Source: Bacteroidales bacterium UBA1745 | GTDB taxonomy: Bacteria; Bacteroidota; Bacteroidia; Bacteroidales; UBA932 | DNA length: 64,000 nt | Assembly: GCA_002314885.1 (NCBI GenBank) | Contig: DCHT01000026.1 | Span: 19,934 to 83,933, forward strand | Reading direction: 5' to 3' | Shown: piece after piece, positions 1 through 7,686 of the stretch | Layout: each line of letters starts with the position of its first letter | How positions within the stretch are numbered: the first letter of the stretch is position 1 | Made by a program: the position numbers and the translations under genes | Notes under the pieces: generated by a model | What the model was told of the DNA's origin: nothing | Database searches by the model: none | The model's input: the letters and a program-made list of their open reading frames with translations, nothing else

Positions 1-30
1 TCCACGTTTTTGCCGATTTCGTGGAGGAAT

Positions 31-129
31 GACCGGGTAATGACCGAGAAACGACCGAGAAACGACCGGAAACGACCGGAAACGACCGGAAACGACCGGA
101 AATGACCGGGTAACGACCGGTAACGACCG
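31..129. repeat. Tandem 10/11-bp repeat with GACCG core
   Basis: About nine and a half head-to-tail copies of a unit of the form GACCGgaaAC. Units are 11, 11, 11, 10, 10, 10, 10, 11 and 10 bp long, plus a partial last copy ending directly against the stop codon of the alpha-galactosidase gene at 130. The GACCG core recurs every 10-11 bp, close to one helical turn. Upstream, bases 1-6 (TCCACG) and 20-25 (CGTGGA) form a short inverted repeat. No open reading frame or promoter is evident here. Function is unknown; it could be a protein-binding array or slippage-generated sequence. Confidence 0.9.
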
Positions 130-1371
130 CTACTTCGTTGAAACCGGATCCAGTCGGTAGACAATCACGTCGTGGGAAGGGAGGGTAGCCTTGACCTTGC
201 CGCGGGTTGAGAATGGCTTCTGGGATTTGTCCCAGAGGTTGGTGGCGGTGTAGGTAGTCTTGTCGAAGGCGGTGCTGCGGCCGCTGAGGTCGTCGGTGAA
301 GCAGAAGTCCTTCCAGTCGATGGTGATGGCCTGGTCGGCTATGCCGCGGTTGAAGGCGCAGAAGGCCCAGGAGCCGTCTACCAAAGGCTTGAACCAGTAC
401 TCGATATCGCCTTCTCTCCTGAGGCGGAGGCCCTGGATGCCGAGGGCGTCCTGGTCGATGGCAATCACGTCGCGGTTGGTGATGATGTCGTAGGTCTCCT
501 GGGTCATATTGGTGAGGTCGTTGCCGAGAATGAGCGGAGCGGCCATCATACACCAGAGGGAGAAATGCGCCCTGTCTTCCGCAACTGACATTCCGTTGCC
601 CACCTCGAGCATATCTGGGTCATTCCAGTGGTCGGGACCGGCGTACTGCCTGAGTTCCGCGTTGATGTCGAGGATGGTGAGGACGCCGAGGTGGCGCCAG
701 GTAGGCTTGCCGTTCTCGTCGTAATGCTGGATGTCTTCGAATCCGGCCCAGATGTCTCCGGTCGTTCTCCAGGAGTGTCCGATCTCAGCAGCCCATTCCC
801 AAGGCTGGTTGCTGCCCCATTCGCACATACTCAGGAGGATAGGCCTGCCGGCGGCTCTGAGGGCCTTGCTGATGAGACGGTATGCACCCTTAGGATTAAT
901 GTTCGCGGCGTTGCACCAGTCATACTTGAGGTAATCCACGCCCCAATGAGCATACATATAGGCATCCTGGTACTCGTGGCCAAGGCTGCCTGGGAAGCAG
1001 GCGCAGGTGTAGTCTCCTGCATCGCTGTAGATTCCGAATTTGAGGCCTTTAGAGTGGATGTATTCGCCCAGAGCCCTCATTCCGGAAGGGAATTTCTCTT
1101 TATTCTCAGTTATGAAACCCATCTCGGTCCTCTCGCCGTGCCAGCAGTCGTCGATGTTCAGATACACATAGCCGGCCTCTGCAAGCCCTTTCTCGACAAG
1201 GGCGTCAGCGGTTTCGCGGATAAGCTGTTCATTGATGTTCTCTGCGAATTTGTTCCAACTGTTCCATCCCATTTGTGGGGTGTTTGCGAGGCCCTCCCAT
1301 TTCTGTGCGGAAGCGCCCTGTGACAGCAGGAACAGTGATGCCACGAAGGCTGCGATGATGATTCTCTTCAT
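130..1371 (-). CDS. Exported GH27 alpha-galactosidase
   Basis: A 413-residue secreted glycoside hydrolase of family 27, predicted to release terminal alpha-galactose (or alpha-N-acetylgalactosamine) from oligosaccharides in the periplasm or outside the cell. A Sec signal peptide occupies about residues 1-22 and ends SQGASAQ. The mature protein opens with the family signature TPQMGWNSWN (31-40) and NIDDCW. The nucleophile is expected at Asp151 in YLKYDWC and the acid/base at Asp206 in SWRTTGDIW. A beta-sandwich C-terminal domain follows. Length is normal for bacterial GH27. It lies 12 bases after the aldolase-family gene on the same strand and is probably co-transcribed with it. The family call is firm; galactose versus N-acetylgalactosamine specificity cannot be decided here. 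Confidence 0.95.
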   Translation of the reverse strand: MKRIIIAAFVASLFLLSQGASAQKWEGLANTPQMGWNSWNKFAENINEQLIRETADALVEKGLAEAGYVYLNIDDCWHGERTEMGFITENKEKFPSGMRALGEYIHSKGLKFGIYSDAGDYTCACFPGSLGHEYQDAYMYAHWGVDYLKYDWCNAANINPKGAYRLISKALRAAGRPILLSMCEWGSNQPWEWAAEIGHSWRTTGDIWAGFEDIQHYDENGKPTWRHLGVLTILDINAELRQYAGPDHWNDPDMLEVGNGMSVAEDRAHFSLWCMMAAPLILGNDLTNMTQETYDIITNRDVIAIDQDALGIQGLRLRREGDIEYWFKPLVDGSWAFCAFNRGIADQAITIDWKDFCFTDDLSGRSTAFDKTTYTATNLWDKSQKPFSTRGKVKATLPSHDVIVYRLDPVSTK

Positions 1372-1383
1372 AACTGATTGGTC

Positions 1384-2331
1384 TTATACCTCCTTGTTCT
1401 TCACGACTGACTCGTAGTAGGAAACATAGTCGTCTTTCTGAGGGCTGGCCATCCAGGCCATTGCGGAGCGTGGATGGTCGTTCTGGGAGCCGGTGATCAT
1501 ATAAGGTATGAAGTAGCCCCAGTCGATTTCCTTCTTGAGCGGGTTCACCTGCTCCTGGATGCACTTGATGATAGGCTCAAGTTTGTACTTAGGGTTCTTG
1601 AGGAAGGAAACCAGGAGTTCCAGAGGGCAGTTGCCTGCGCCGCGACCGATGCCGAGCATAGTGGCGTCGAGCATATTGGCGCCGCCGCGTATGCACTCGA
1701 TGGTGTTCGCAAAGGCGAGCTGGGTGTTGTTGTGGCCGTGGAAACCGATGGTCCTGCCAGGAAGAGCCTTCTCGTATTTGTCCAGAAGGCTGTGGATGTC
1801 CTCGCAGTAGAGGCTGCCGAAACTGTCCACGAGGTAGAAGGTCTGTACCCTGGAGTTCGCAACGTCCTCAAGCACCTGGTCGAGAGCGCGGTCGTTCACC
1901 TTGGAAACGGCCATCAGATTGATGGTCGCCTCGTAACCCTTGTCCATCACGTGGTGTGCGAGCTCGATTGCCTTGTCTACCTGGTAGTCGTAGCAGGCCA
2001 CGCGGAACATATCGATGACGCTTTCGTCCTTAGGGCGGATGTCGTCGAACTTGACGCGTCCGATGTCGGCCATCACTGAAAGTTTGGTGTTGGTGTTGTT
2101 GTCGCCTACGATCTCGCGGATTTCATCCTCGGCGCAGAACTTCCACGGACCGAATTCCGGACGCGGGAACTGATCGGCGCTGCTGATGTAGCCTATTTCC
2201 ATATAATCTACGCCGGCCTGTACATTGGCCTCATAGACTCCTTTGACGAATTCCTTGCTGAACTGCCATTTGTTCATCAGACCGCCGTCTCTCACGGTGC
2301 AGTCGAGAACCTTGATTTCTTTTCTGAACAT
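1384..2331 (-). CDS. HMGL-like (DRE-TIM) aldolase family protein
   Basis: A 315-residue protein of the DRE-TIM metallolyase superfamily, which includes HMG-CoA lyase, homocitrate synthase and 4-hydroxy-2-oxovalerate aldolase. The N-terminal strand carries the metal-site motif DCTVRDGG (about 10-17). The second metal-site motif FHGHNN and the glycine-rich GIGRGAGN follow in order. It lacks the C-terminal regulatory domain of isopropylmalate or homocitrate synthases and is the short 'aldolase catalytic domain' form common in Bacteroidota. The substrate is not known. It is first in a two-gene unit with the GH27 gene and has a -7 element at 2392-2399. A fatty-acid, aromatic or sugar-acid aldol cleavage are all possible. 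Confidence 0.85.
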   Translation of the reverse strand: MFRKEIKVLDCTVRDGGLMNKWQFSKEFVKGVYEANVQAGVDYMEIGYISSADQFPRPEFGPWKFCAEDEIREIVGDNNTNTKLSVMADIGRVKFDDIRPKDESVIDMFRVACYDYQVDKAIELAHHVMDKGYEATINLMAVSKVNDRALDQVLEDVANSRVQTFYLVDSFGSLYCEDIHSLLDKYEKALPGRTIGFHGHNNTQLAFANTIECIRGGANMLDATMLGIGRGAGNCPLELLVSFLKNPKYKLEPIIKCIQEQVNPLKKEIDWGYFIPYMITGSQNDHPRSAMAWMASPQKDDYVSYYESVVKNKEV

Positions 2332-2359
2332 TTTGTTTCAAGTTTGCTTTTACATAGAT

Positions 2360-2380
2360 CATTAGTTGCTCTAACTAATG
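2360..2380. promoter_or_regulatory. Perfect inverted repeat in divergent promoter region
   Basis: CATTAGTT (2360-2367), five-base spacer, AACTAATG (2373-2380). It lies between the start of the aldolase-family gene and its -7 element, so it would be in that gene's 5' leader as a hairpin or act as an operator. It has no U-tract, which argues against a terminator. Confidence 0.5.
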
Positions 2381-2391
2381 GGGGAAGACTG

Positions 2392-2421
2392 CAAATCTAA
2401 GAAAATTTGTCTATATCTTTG
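2392..2421. promoter_or_regulatory. Back-to-back -7 elements, aldolase gene (-) and glsA (+)
   Basis: On the minus strand TAGATTTG reads from 2399 to 2392, and on the plus strand TATCTTTG lies at 2414-2421. Both match the Bacteroidota sigma-A -7 consensus TAnnTTTG. No clear -33 TTTG was found for either. The plus start codon is 24 bases after its element. Confidence 0.6.
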
Positions 2422-2445
2422 CATAAACTAACTGCATAATTGGAT

Positions 2446-3363
2446 ATGGACTATCAGTCAATACTCGAAAATATATATAGGGAAATCAAGCCTTTTGAGA
2501 AGGAAGGTCGTCAGGCGAGCTATATTCCGGCCCTTGCCAATGTCAACCCGGACCAGTTCGGCGTCTTCCTGAGCACCCTTTCCGGAGAAGAATACTCTCT
2601 CGGGAATTACGACACCAAATTCTCCATCCAGAGCATCTCAAAGGTCTTTTCCCTGGCAATCTGCCTGAGCGTTATGGAACAGGACGAGCTCTGGACCAGG
2701 ATAGGGAAGGAACCTTCCGGCTCAGCGTTCAACTCCCTGGTACAGCTGGAGTATGAGCACGGCAAGCCGCGCAATCCGTTCATCAATGCGGGAGCGCTTG
2801 TTATGGCTGACATACTTATTTCCAAGCTGGAGAACCCTCAGGAATTCTACATTGCCTTCCTGCGGGAACTCTGCGGCAACGATGCTGTTTCCTATTCTCC
2901 TGAAGTTGCGTCCTCTGAGCAGGGATGTTCATATCTCAACGCTTCGATCGCATATCTGCTGAAGCATCACGGCAACCTTCATAATGACGTGAATGACGTG
3001 CTGCATTTCTATTGTATGATGTGCTCGGTGGAGATGTCCTGCAAGGACCTTTCCCGTGCCTTCCTGGCCTTCGCCCGCAGCAGCGAGCCGTTCAACCACG
3101 CCGGAGTGAGCCTGAGCGTATCCAAGGTGAAGCGAATCAATGCGATTATGCAGACCTGCGGCTTCTACGACGAGGCCGGAGACTTCAGTTTCCTGGTCGG
3201 ACTGCCCGGAAAAAGTGGTGTCGGCGGCGGCATTGTCGCCATCTATCCATCGAAATATTCTATAGCCGTATGGAGCCCTCGTCTCAATGAAAAGGGCAAT
3301 TCCATAATGGGAATGAAGGCTCTGGAGCTCTTTACGACCGAGACCAGCGAGTCGATATTCTAG
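2446..3363 (+). CDS. glsA: Glutaminase
   Basis: Serine-type glutaminase (about 305 residues), hydrolysing glutamine to glutamate and ammonia in the cytoplasm. The catalytic Ser-x-x-Lys lies in FSIQSISKVFS (Ser63, Lys66), followed by family blocks such as NPFINAGAL and a Gly-rich C-terminal loop GLPGKSGVGGG. Length equals the usual bacterial glutaminase. I chose ATG at 2446; a TTG two codons upstream is in frame but less likely. Its stop codon shares two bases with that of convergent nadE (palindrome CTAG at 3360-3363). The neighbour NadE is of the ammonia-using type, so glutaminase could supply its ammonia; this is inference. Confidence 0.96.
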   Translation: MDYQSILENIYREIKPFEKEGRQASYIPALANVNPDQFGVFLSTLSGEEYSLGNYDTKFSIQSISKVFSLAICLSVMEQDELWTRIGKEPSGSAFNSLVQLEYEHGKPRNPFINAGALVMADILISKLENPQEFYIAFLRELCGNDAVSYSPEVASSEQGCSYLNASIAYLLKHHGNLHNDVNDVLHFYCMMCSVEMSCKDLSRAFLAFARSSEPFNHAGVSLSVSKVKRINAIMQTCGFYDEAGDFSFLVGLPGKSGVGGGIVAIYPSKYSIAVWSPRLNEKGNSIMGMKALELFTTETSESIF

Positions 3364-4136
3364 GCCTGCCTGAAACTAGGCATAGGCAGGAGCTTGTGGA
3401 GATTGGCCCTGTGCATACGGTCAATCTTGTCCACCTTCAGACCTTCTGCCTCGTTGTTGTGCACATAGCCATCAGGAGCCACTCCGGTGCGGATGTAAAC
3501 GTCGAGTTCGGCGTAGGTGAAACCTATCTTTTCCTCGTCCGGGCAGCTGTGCGGCAGACCGTCGTCAGGAGTCTTGTGCACCCACTCGTATGGCACTCCG
3601 AGATAGTCGCCGATGGCGAGCACTTCGGTCACGGTGAGGTTTGCGAGCAGGGAAAAGTCGCCTGCGCCGTCACCGAACTTGGTGGCATATCCTATATAAT
3701 CCTCGGAGAGGTTGCAGGTGTTCACGACGCGTGCGTTGTTGGTCTGGCCTATGGCATAGAGGGTGGTCATACGGACGCGTGGCGGAATGTTCTGGACGCT
3801 GGCGTTGATGAGTTCCTCGCCTGAATCGGCGATAGCCTCGATAAGTGCGCTGCAGGCCTTGCCTATATTGACTGTGTACATTTTCATTCCCAGCTGCTCG
3901 CAGATCCTGTCGGCTTCGTTGAGGGACTGGCTGCCCTGAGGCATAGACACGCCGATGACGCGGTCTGGGCCGAGAGCCTTCACGAGGACCGCAGCGGAAA
4001 CGGTGGAGTCCTTGCCGCCGCTCATTCCGAGGATGGCCTTGGTGTTGGGGCCTGCCTGCTCGAAATAATCCCTGACCCACTGGATAAGGTCTTCTGCAGT
4101 CTGTGCTGCGTTGAAATTGTACTCATCTTTTTTCAT
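3360..4136 (-). CDS. nadE: NH3-dependent NAD+ synthetase
   Basis: About 258 residues. It converts nicotinate adenine dinucleotide, ATP and ammonia to NAD+, the last step of NAD biosynthesis, in the cytoplasm. The ATP-pyrophosphatase P-loop SGGKDS is at residues 39-44, followed by PQG and the deamido-NAD-binding segment around NTCNLSEDYIGYATKFGD. There is no N-terminal glutamine amidohydrolase domain, so it must use free ammonia or an external glutaminase. I chose the ATG at 4136 (MKKDEYNF) because a longer in-frame extension runs across the promoter and has no homology-like content. The -7 element is at 4159-4166, divergent from the aminotransferase gene. Confidence 0.96.
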   Translation of the reverse strand: MKKDEYNFNAAQTAEDLIQWVRDYFEQAGPNTKAILGMSGGKDSTVSAAVLVKALGPDRVIGVSMPQGSQSLNEADRICEQLGMKMYTVNIGKACSALIEAIADSGEELINASVQNIPPRVRMTTLYAIGQTNNARVVNTCNLSEDYIGYATKFGDGAGDFSLLANLTVTEVLAIGDYLGVPYEWVHKTPDDGLPHSCPDEEKIGFTYAELDVYIRTGVAPDGYVHNNEAEGLKVDKIDRMHRANLHKLLPMPSFRQA

Positions 4137-4158
4137 AATCGGAAATTCTTTTTCTATG

Positions 4159-4183
4159 CAAATATAAAAAAATGCTATATTTG
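4159..4183. promoter_or_regulatory. Back-to-back -7 elements, nadE (-) and aminotransferase (+)
   Basis: Minus-strand TATATTTG reads 4166 to 4159 and plus-strand TATATTTG lies at 4176-4183. Nine bases separate the two elements, so the two promoters must share upstream DNA. Start codons are 22 and 21 bases from their elements. Confidence 0.65.
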
Positions 4184-4204
4184 TAGGACAATAAACATTG
4201 CAAA

Positions 4205-5398
4205 ATGAACACTCTTTCCAACAGACTCCAGAATCTTTCCCCGTCGGCGACTTTCGCCATGTCACAGAAAAGCTCCGAACTCAAGGCTCAGGGCGTAGAT
4301 GTAATCAATATGTCAGTGGGCGAACCGGACTTCAATACCCCTGACCACGTCAAGGAAGCAGCCAAGCAGGCTGTCGATGACAACTGGTCCAAGTATTCTC
4401 CGGTTACTGGTTACCCTGACCTCAGGAAGGTTATCTGCGAGAAGCTCAGGAAAGAGAACGGACTCGAGTTCACTCCGGCCCAGATCGTCGTTTCCAACGG
4501 TGCAAAGCAGGCCATCACCAACACCGTCCTCACTCTCGTGAACCCTGGTGACGAGGTGATCATCCCTGCCCCTTACTGGGTAAGTTACCCGCAGATGGCA
4601 AAGCTTGCCGAGGGTGTTCCGGTATTTGTCGAGGCCACTATCGAGCAGGATTTCAAGATCACTGCCGAGCAGCTTGAGAAGGCCATCACTCCTCGCACCA
4701 AGCTCATCATCCTCTGCTCTCCTTGCAACCCTACCGGTTCCGTTTACAGCGAAGAGGATCTCCGCTCACTCGCAGAGGTAATCGTGAAGCACGACAATCT
4801 CTATGTGATCTCAGACGAAATTTACGAGCATATCAATTATATAGGTAAGCACACTTCACTTGCATCCTTCCCTGGTATGAAGGAGCGCACAGTGGTCATC
4901 AACGGCGTTTCAAAGGCTTACGCGATGACTGGTTGGAGAATCGGTTTCTCCGCTGCTCCGGACTGGATCACCAAGGGCATCAATATGCTCCAGGGCCAGT
5001 ACACCAGCGGTCCTTGCTCCCTCAGCCAGAAGACGGCTCAGGTGGCTTGGGAAAGCGATCAGCAGTGCGTGGAGGATATGCGCGTGGTATTCCAGCGCAG
5101 GCGCGACCTCATCGTGAAGCTCGCCAAAGAGATTCCTGGTCTCGAGGTGAATGTGCCTCAGGGTGCCTTCTATCTCTTCCCTAAGTGTTCTTCATTCTTC
5201 GGCAAGAGGGACGGCGACCGCGTCATCAACACTTCCACTGACCTGGCAATGTACCTCCTCGAGGTCGGCCACGTTGCAACCGTGGGCGGTGATGCATTCG
5301 GTTCCCCTGAGTGCTTCCGTATGTCTTACGCCACCTCAGATGAAAACATCATCGAGGCGCTCAAGAGAATCAAGGAAACACTTGCTAGACTGAAGTAG
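4205..5398 (+). CDS. Class I PLP-dependent aminotransferase (aspartate type)
   Basis: A 397-residue fold-type I aminotransferase resembling the type Ib aspartate/prephenate aminotransferases of Bacteroidota. Visible family marks are the N-terminal SVGEPDFNTP (substrate carboxylate region), SNGAKQAI (phosphate loop), SPCNPTGS with the PLP-contacting Asn, SDEIYE with the PLP-nitrogen Asp, and the Schiff-base lysine Lys237 in NGVSKAYAMTGWRIG. The C-terminal arginine that binds the alpha-carboxylate is expected in CFRMSYA. It probably interconverts aspartate and oxaloacetate, perhaps also prephenate. A single-gene unit with its own promoter; it ends five bases before the convergent EIIC gene. Confidence 0.93.
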   Translation: MNTLSNRLQNLSPSATFAMSQKSSELKAQGVDVINMSVGEPDFNTPDHVKEAAKQAVDDNWSKYSPVTGYPDLRKVICEKLRKENGLEFTPAQIVVSNGAKQAITNTVLTLVNPGDEVIIPAPYWVSYPQMAKLAEGVPVFVEATIEQDFKITAEQLEKAITPRTKLIILCSPCNPTGSVYSEEDLRSLAEVIVKHDNLYVISDEIYEHINYIGKHTSLASFPGMKERTVVINGVSKAYAMTGWRIGFSAAPDWITKGINMLQGQYTSGPCSLSQKTAQVAWESDQQCVEDMRVVFQRRRDLIVKLAKEIPGLEVNVPQGAFYLFPKCSSFFGKRDGDRVINTSTDLAMYLLEVGHVATVGGDAFGSPECFRMSYATSDENIIEALKRIKETLARLK

Positions 5399-5403
5399 GG
5401 GAC

Positions 5404-6474
5404 CTAGAGCTTCAGGTCACCATCGGCGATCCAGCCGATCTTTCTGAACAACCATCCCAGCAGGCCGCAGATCACGGCCGGGAGAACAATACTTACGAGG
5501 GCGAGGCCAAGCCAGTCGACGAAAGTCGCACTGATGGCTGTCGCCCCGTTTGCTATTGCAGCCTCGGAAGGTGAAACCCAGCCCGTCCACACGCCGATAG
5601 GGCCGCAGAAGCCGCAGGTGCCCATACCGGAATTGACGGCGGCGCCGTTCATCTGGAGGCGGAAGATGCAGGTGGCTATAGGTCCGGTGATGGCGCTGGC
5701 AATGATAGGAGCCAGCCAGATGCGTGGCTTCTTGATGATATTGCCCATCTGGAGCATACTGGTGCCTATTCCCTGACTGACGACTCCTCCCCAGCGGTTC
5801 TCCTTGAAGCTGAGCACTGCGAAGCCCACCATCTGGGCGCAGCAGCCGGCGAGGGCAGCTCCGCCTGCCAGACCGGTGAGGCCCAGGCCTGCACAGATGG
5901 CTGCGGAAGATATAGGGAGGGTCAGGCAGATGCCTACTACCACTGAGACTATGATGCCCATCAGGAAAGGATGCAGGTCGGTGGCCCACACGATGAGATT
6001 TCCGATCCAGCTGGCAGCTTTGCCTATAGGTGCGGCGATGAGCCAGGCGAGGCCTATGCCCACCAGCAGGGTCACGAGAGGGGTGACGAGTATGTCGATC
6101 TTTGTCTTCTTGCTGACCAGACGGCCGGCTTCAGCGGCGAGGATGGCTACCACATAGACGGCGAACGGACCGCCGGCTCCGCCGAGCATATTGGTGGCAT
6201 AGCCGACTGGAACCAAGGTAAAAAGCACCATTGCAGGGGCCTGCAGGGCATATCCTATGGCCACGGCCATTGCCGGGCCGACCATAGCGCAGGCAATGCC
6301 TCCTATGGTGTAGCCCTTCTCGGCGATCGTGAAGACTGCCTTTGTCAGGAAGCCTATATGAAACTGAGCTCCGAGGGTGTTGAGTATGGTGCCGACCAGG
6401 AGCGTGCAGAAGAGGCCCTGGGCCATCGCCGACATCGCGTCGACGCCATATCTCTTGAGGAAATCGGTCTTCAT
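5404..6474 (-). CDS. Orphan PTS EIIC-like membrane protein
   Basis: A 356-residue, highly hydrophobic protein with about nine or ten membrane segments and glycine-rich loops such as MLGGAGGPFAVYVV and MNGAAVNSGMGTCGF. It resembles the PTS_EIIC_2 family, which carries only the membrane (IIC) part of a sugar phosphotransferase transporter. No EI, HPr, EIIA or EIIB gene is in the window. In Bacteroidota such proteins often occur without a PTS, so it may be a facilitator or use another energy source. It starts 15 bases after the nicotinamidase gene and is probably co-transcribed with it. Substrate unknown. Confidence 0.8.
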   Translation of the reverse strand: MKTDFLKRYGVDAMSAMAQGLFCTLLVGTILNTLGAQFHIGFLTKAVFTIAEKGYTIGGIACAMVGPAMAVAIGYALQAPAMVLFTLVPVGYATNMLGGAGGPFAVYVVAILAAEAGRLVSKKTKIDILVTPLVTLLVGIGLAWLIAAPIGKAASWIGNLIVWATDLHPFLMGIIVSVVVGICLTLPISSAAICAGLGLTGLAGGAALAGCCAQMVGFAVLSFKENRWGGVVSQGIGTSMLQMGNIIKKPRIWLAPIIASAITGPIATCIFRLQMNGAAVNSGMGTCGFCGPIGVWTGWVSPSEAAIANGATAISATFVDWLGLALVSIVLPAVICGLLGWLFRKIGWIADGDLKL

Positions 6475-6489
6475 CCGATAAAATACGGC

Positions 6490-7122
6490 TTACTTGCGGC
6501 CGAGGCCTTTCTCGGCGATGAACGCCTCGATGGTGCTGCCGTCGTCGATTGAGCGGACGCAGTCGGTGAGGATGCTGACCTTCTCGGCTGCCACGTACTT
6601 GAGGAGGTTTGCGGTGCTCTCCTTCACGCAGTAGTCACCTGCGATGCCGCAGACGTCCACGGTCTCGGCGCCGGCGAACCACTCAGCGATGACTGGGTAT
6701 GCCTCGATGTCCTCGAATGCGCCATACTGCTCCTTCTCAGGGTCGTAGCCCTTGAAGAAGATCTGGGTGTCGCAGTTCTTGAGTACTTCGCTGAAGCAGT
6801 CAGGAAGTCCTGCACCCTGGGTGTAAGCCACGCAGTGGGATGGCCAGATGCCGCCCTGTGCTGCGAATGAGCAGTGATTTGCAGGATGCCAGTCGAGGGT
6901 GAACACTACGGCGTCGTAGTTTGCTGCGATGGCAGCTATCTTCTCAGGGAGCACTTCGCTTCCGCCCACATAGAGTGAGCCTGAAGGATCGAAGAAGTCC
7001 CTCTGTACGTCAATTACTACAAGGATGTTTGCCTTTGGGGATGATTCAGCCTTATTTCCGGAAGGCTGGCAGGAAACGAGGGCGAGCGCAGCTGCTGCGC
7101 CGCATACGATGCTTTTTTTCAT
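6490..7122 (-). CDS. pncA: Lipoprotein nicotinamidase (isochorismatase family)
   Basis: About 210 residues. Nicotinamidases hydrolyse nicotinamide to nicotinate and ammonia in NAD salvage. The expected catalytic triad is visible: Asp38 in VVIDVQRDFF, Lys124 in IFFKGYDPEKEQYGAF and Cys165 in GIAGDYCVKES. Metal ligands Asp77, His79 and His83 lie in LDWHPANH. Unusually, the protein begins with a lipoprotein signal: MKKSIVCGAAAALALVSC with the acylated Cys at 18, then a short linker. No methionine exists between the signal and the catalytic core, so export appears genuine. I chose ATG 7122 because an upstream extension crosses the promoter. Paired with nadE nearby, this suggests recovery of periplasmic or external nicotinamide. 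Confidence 0.9.
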   Translation of the reverse strand: MKKSIVCGAAAALALVSCQPSGNKAESSPKANILVVIDVQRDFFDPSGSLYVGGSEVLPEKIAAIAANYDAVVFTLDWHPANHCSFAAQGGIWPSHCVAYTQGAGLPDCFSEVLKNCDTQIFFKGYDPEKEQYGAFEDIEAYPVIAEWFAGAETVDVCGIAGDYCVKESTANLLKYVAAEKVSILTDCVRSIDDGSTIEAFIAEKGLGRK

Positions 7123-7151
7123 TGTAAATCCGTGATTTTCAAAAATCGATG

Positions 7152-7169
7152 CAAATATAATTATCTTTG
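7152..7169. promoter_or_regulatory. Back-to-back -7 elements, pncA (-) and 7174 gene (+)
   Basis: Minus-strand TATATTTG reads 7159 to 7152; plus-strand TATCTTTG is at 7162-7169. Only two bases separate them. The plus-strand start codon follows four bases after the element, so that mRNA would be leaderless or nearly so. Confidence 0.65.
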
Positions 7170-7173
7170 TGGT

Positions 7174-7680
7174 ATGATACGTCCGCTGAAGCCTTTGTTG
7201 CTTATTTTTCTTCTCATTCACCTATCCTTTGGTGCCGCTGCGCAGATAATCGATCAGATTCCCGGCAGTTGGAAGAGCAATTACAGCGAGGCCAAGGACT
7301 TCTACAGCCTCACCCTTGTCACCATATTCACTTTCAATTCTGATGGGACCTATTCCCAGTCGGGCCATTACAATATGGTGTTCAACGGCAAGGACCACGG
7401 CAACTGCGTCATCGACATCACTTCCTGCGGCACCTGGTCCGTATCCGAAGACAGGGTTTACTTCGAGCCTGACAAGTCCTCCACCAAGGGGGAAATGTCT
7501 GAAATACGTATGTCGAAGAGCCTGGAAAACCTCTTCAGGACCACCGTGGTGCCTAAGATGGTAAAGAGGTACACCGGCAGGCGGAGCAGCATCGTGAAGC
7601 AGATCGAGGCGGAGTCAATGACGCTCAAGGCGGACGACGGACGCGTGTCTAAATTCACAAGGACAGGAAACAAAATCTAA
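7174..7680 (+). CDS. Small secreted protein, lipocalin-like pattern
   Basis: About 168 residues with a Sec signal peptide (hydrophobic LLLIFLLIHL, cleavage near GAAAQ). The mature part begins with IPGSWKS and contains FNSDGTYSQSGHY and CGTWSVSEDRVYF, a pattern of beta-strands like that of small lipocalin-type domains in Bacteroidota (G-x-W near the N-terminus and repeated 'DGTY' and 'W-x-V/L' strands). I do not recognise a specific family and infer no ligand. The start at 7174 is chosen because the signal peptide begins there and the -7 element lies just upstream. The next gene begins six bases after its stop, so the two are probably co-transcribed. Confidence 0.75.
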   Translation: MIRPLKPLLLIFLLIHLSFGAAAQIIDQIPGSWKSNYSEAKDFYSLTLVTIFTFNSDGTYSQSGHYNMVFNGKDHGNCVIDITSCGTWSVSEDRVYFEPDKSSTKGEMSEIRMSKSLENLFRTTVVPKMVKRYTGRRSSIVKQIEAESMTLKADDGRVSKFTRTGNKI

Positions 7681-7686
7681 AACTAT

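Noticed and set aside
31..129. Tandem repeat as a CRISPR array
   Set aside because: Units are 10-11 bp with no spacers, and there are no cas genes.
628..1323. Long plus-strand frame opposite the alpha-galactosidase gene
   Set aside because: It is the antisense shadow of a GC-rich gene with strong family motifs on the minus strand; the translation has no domain-like pattern.
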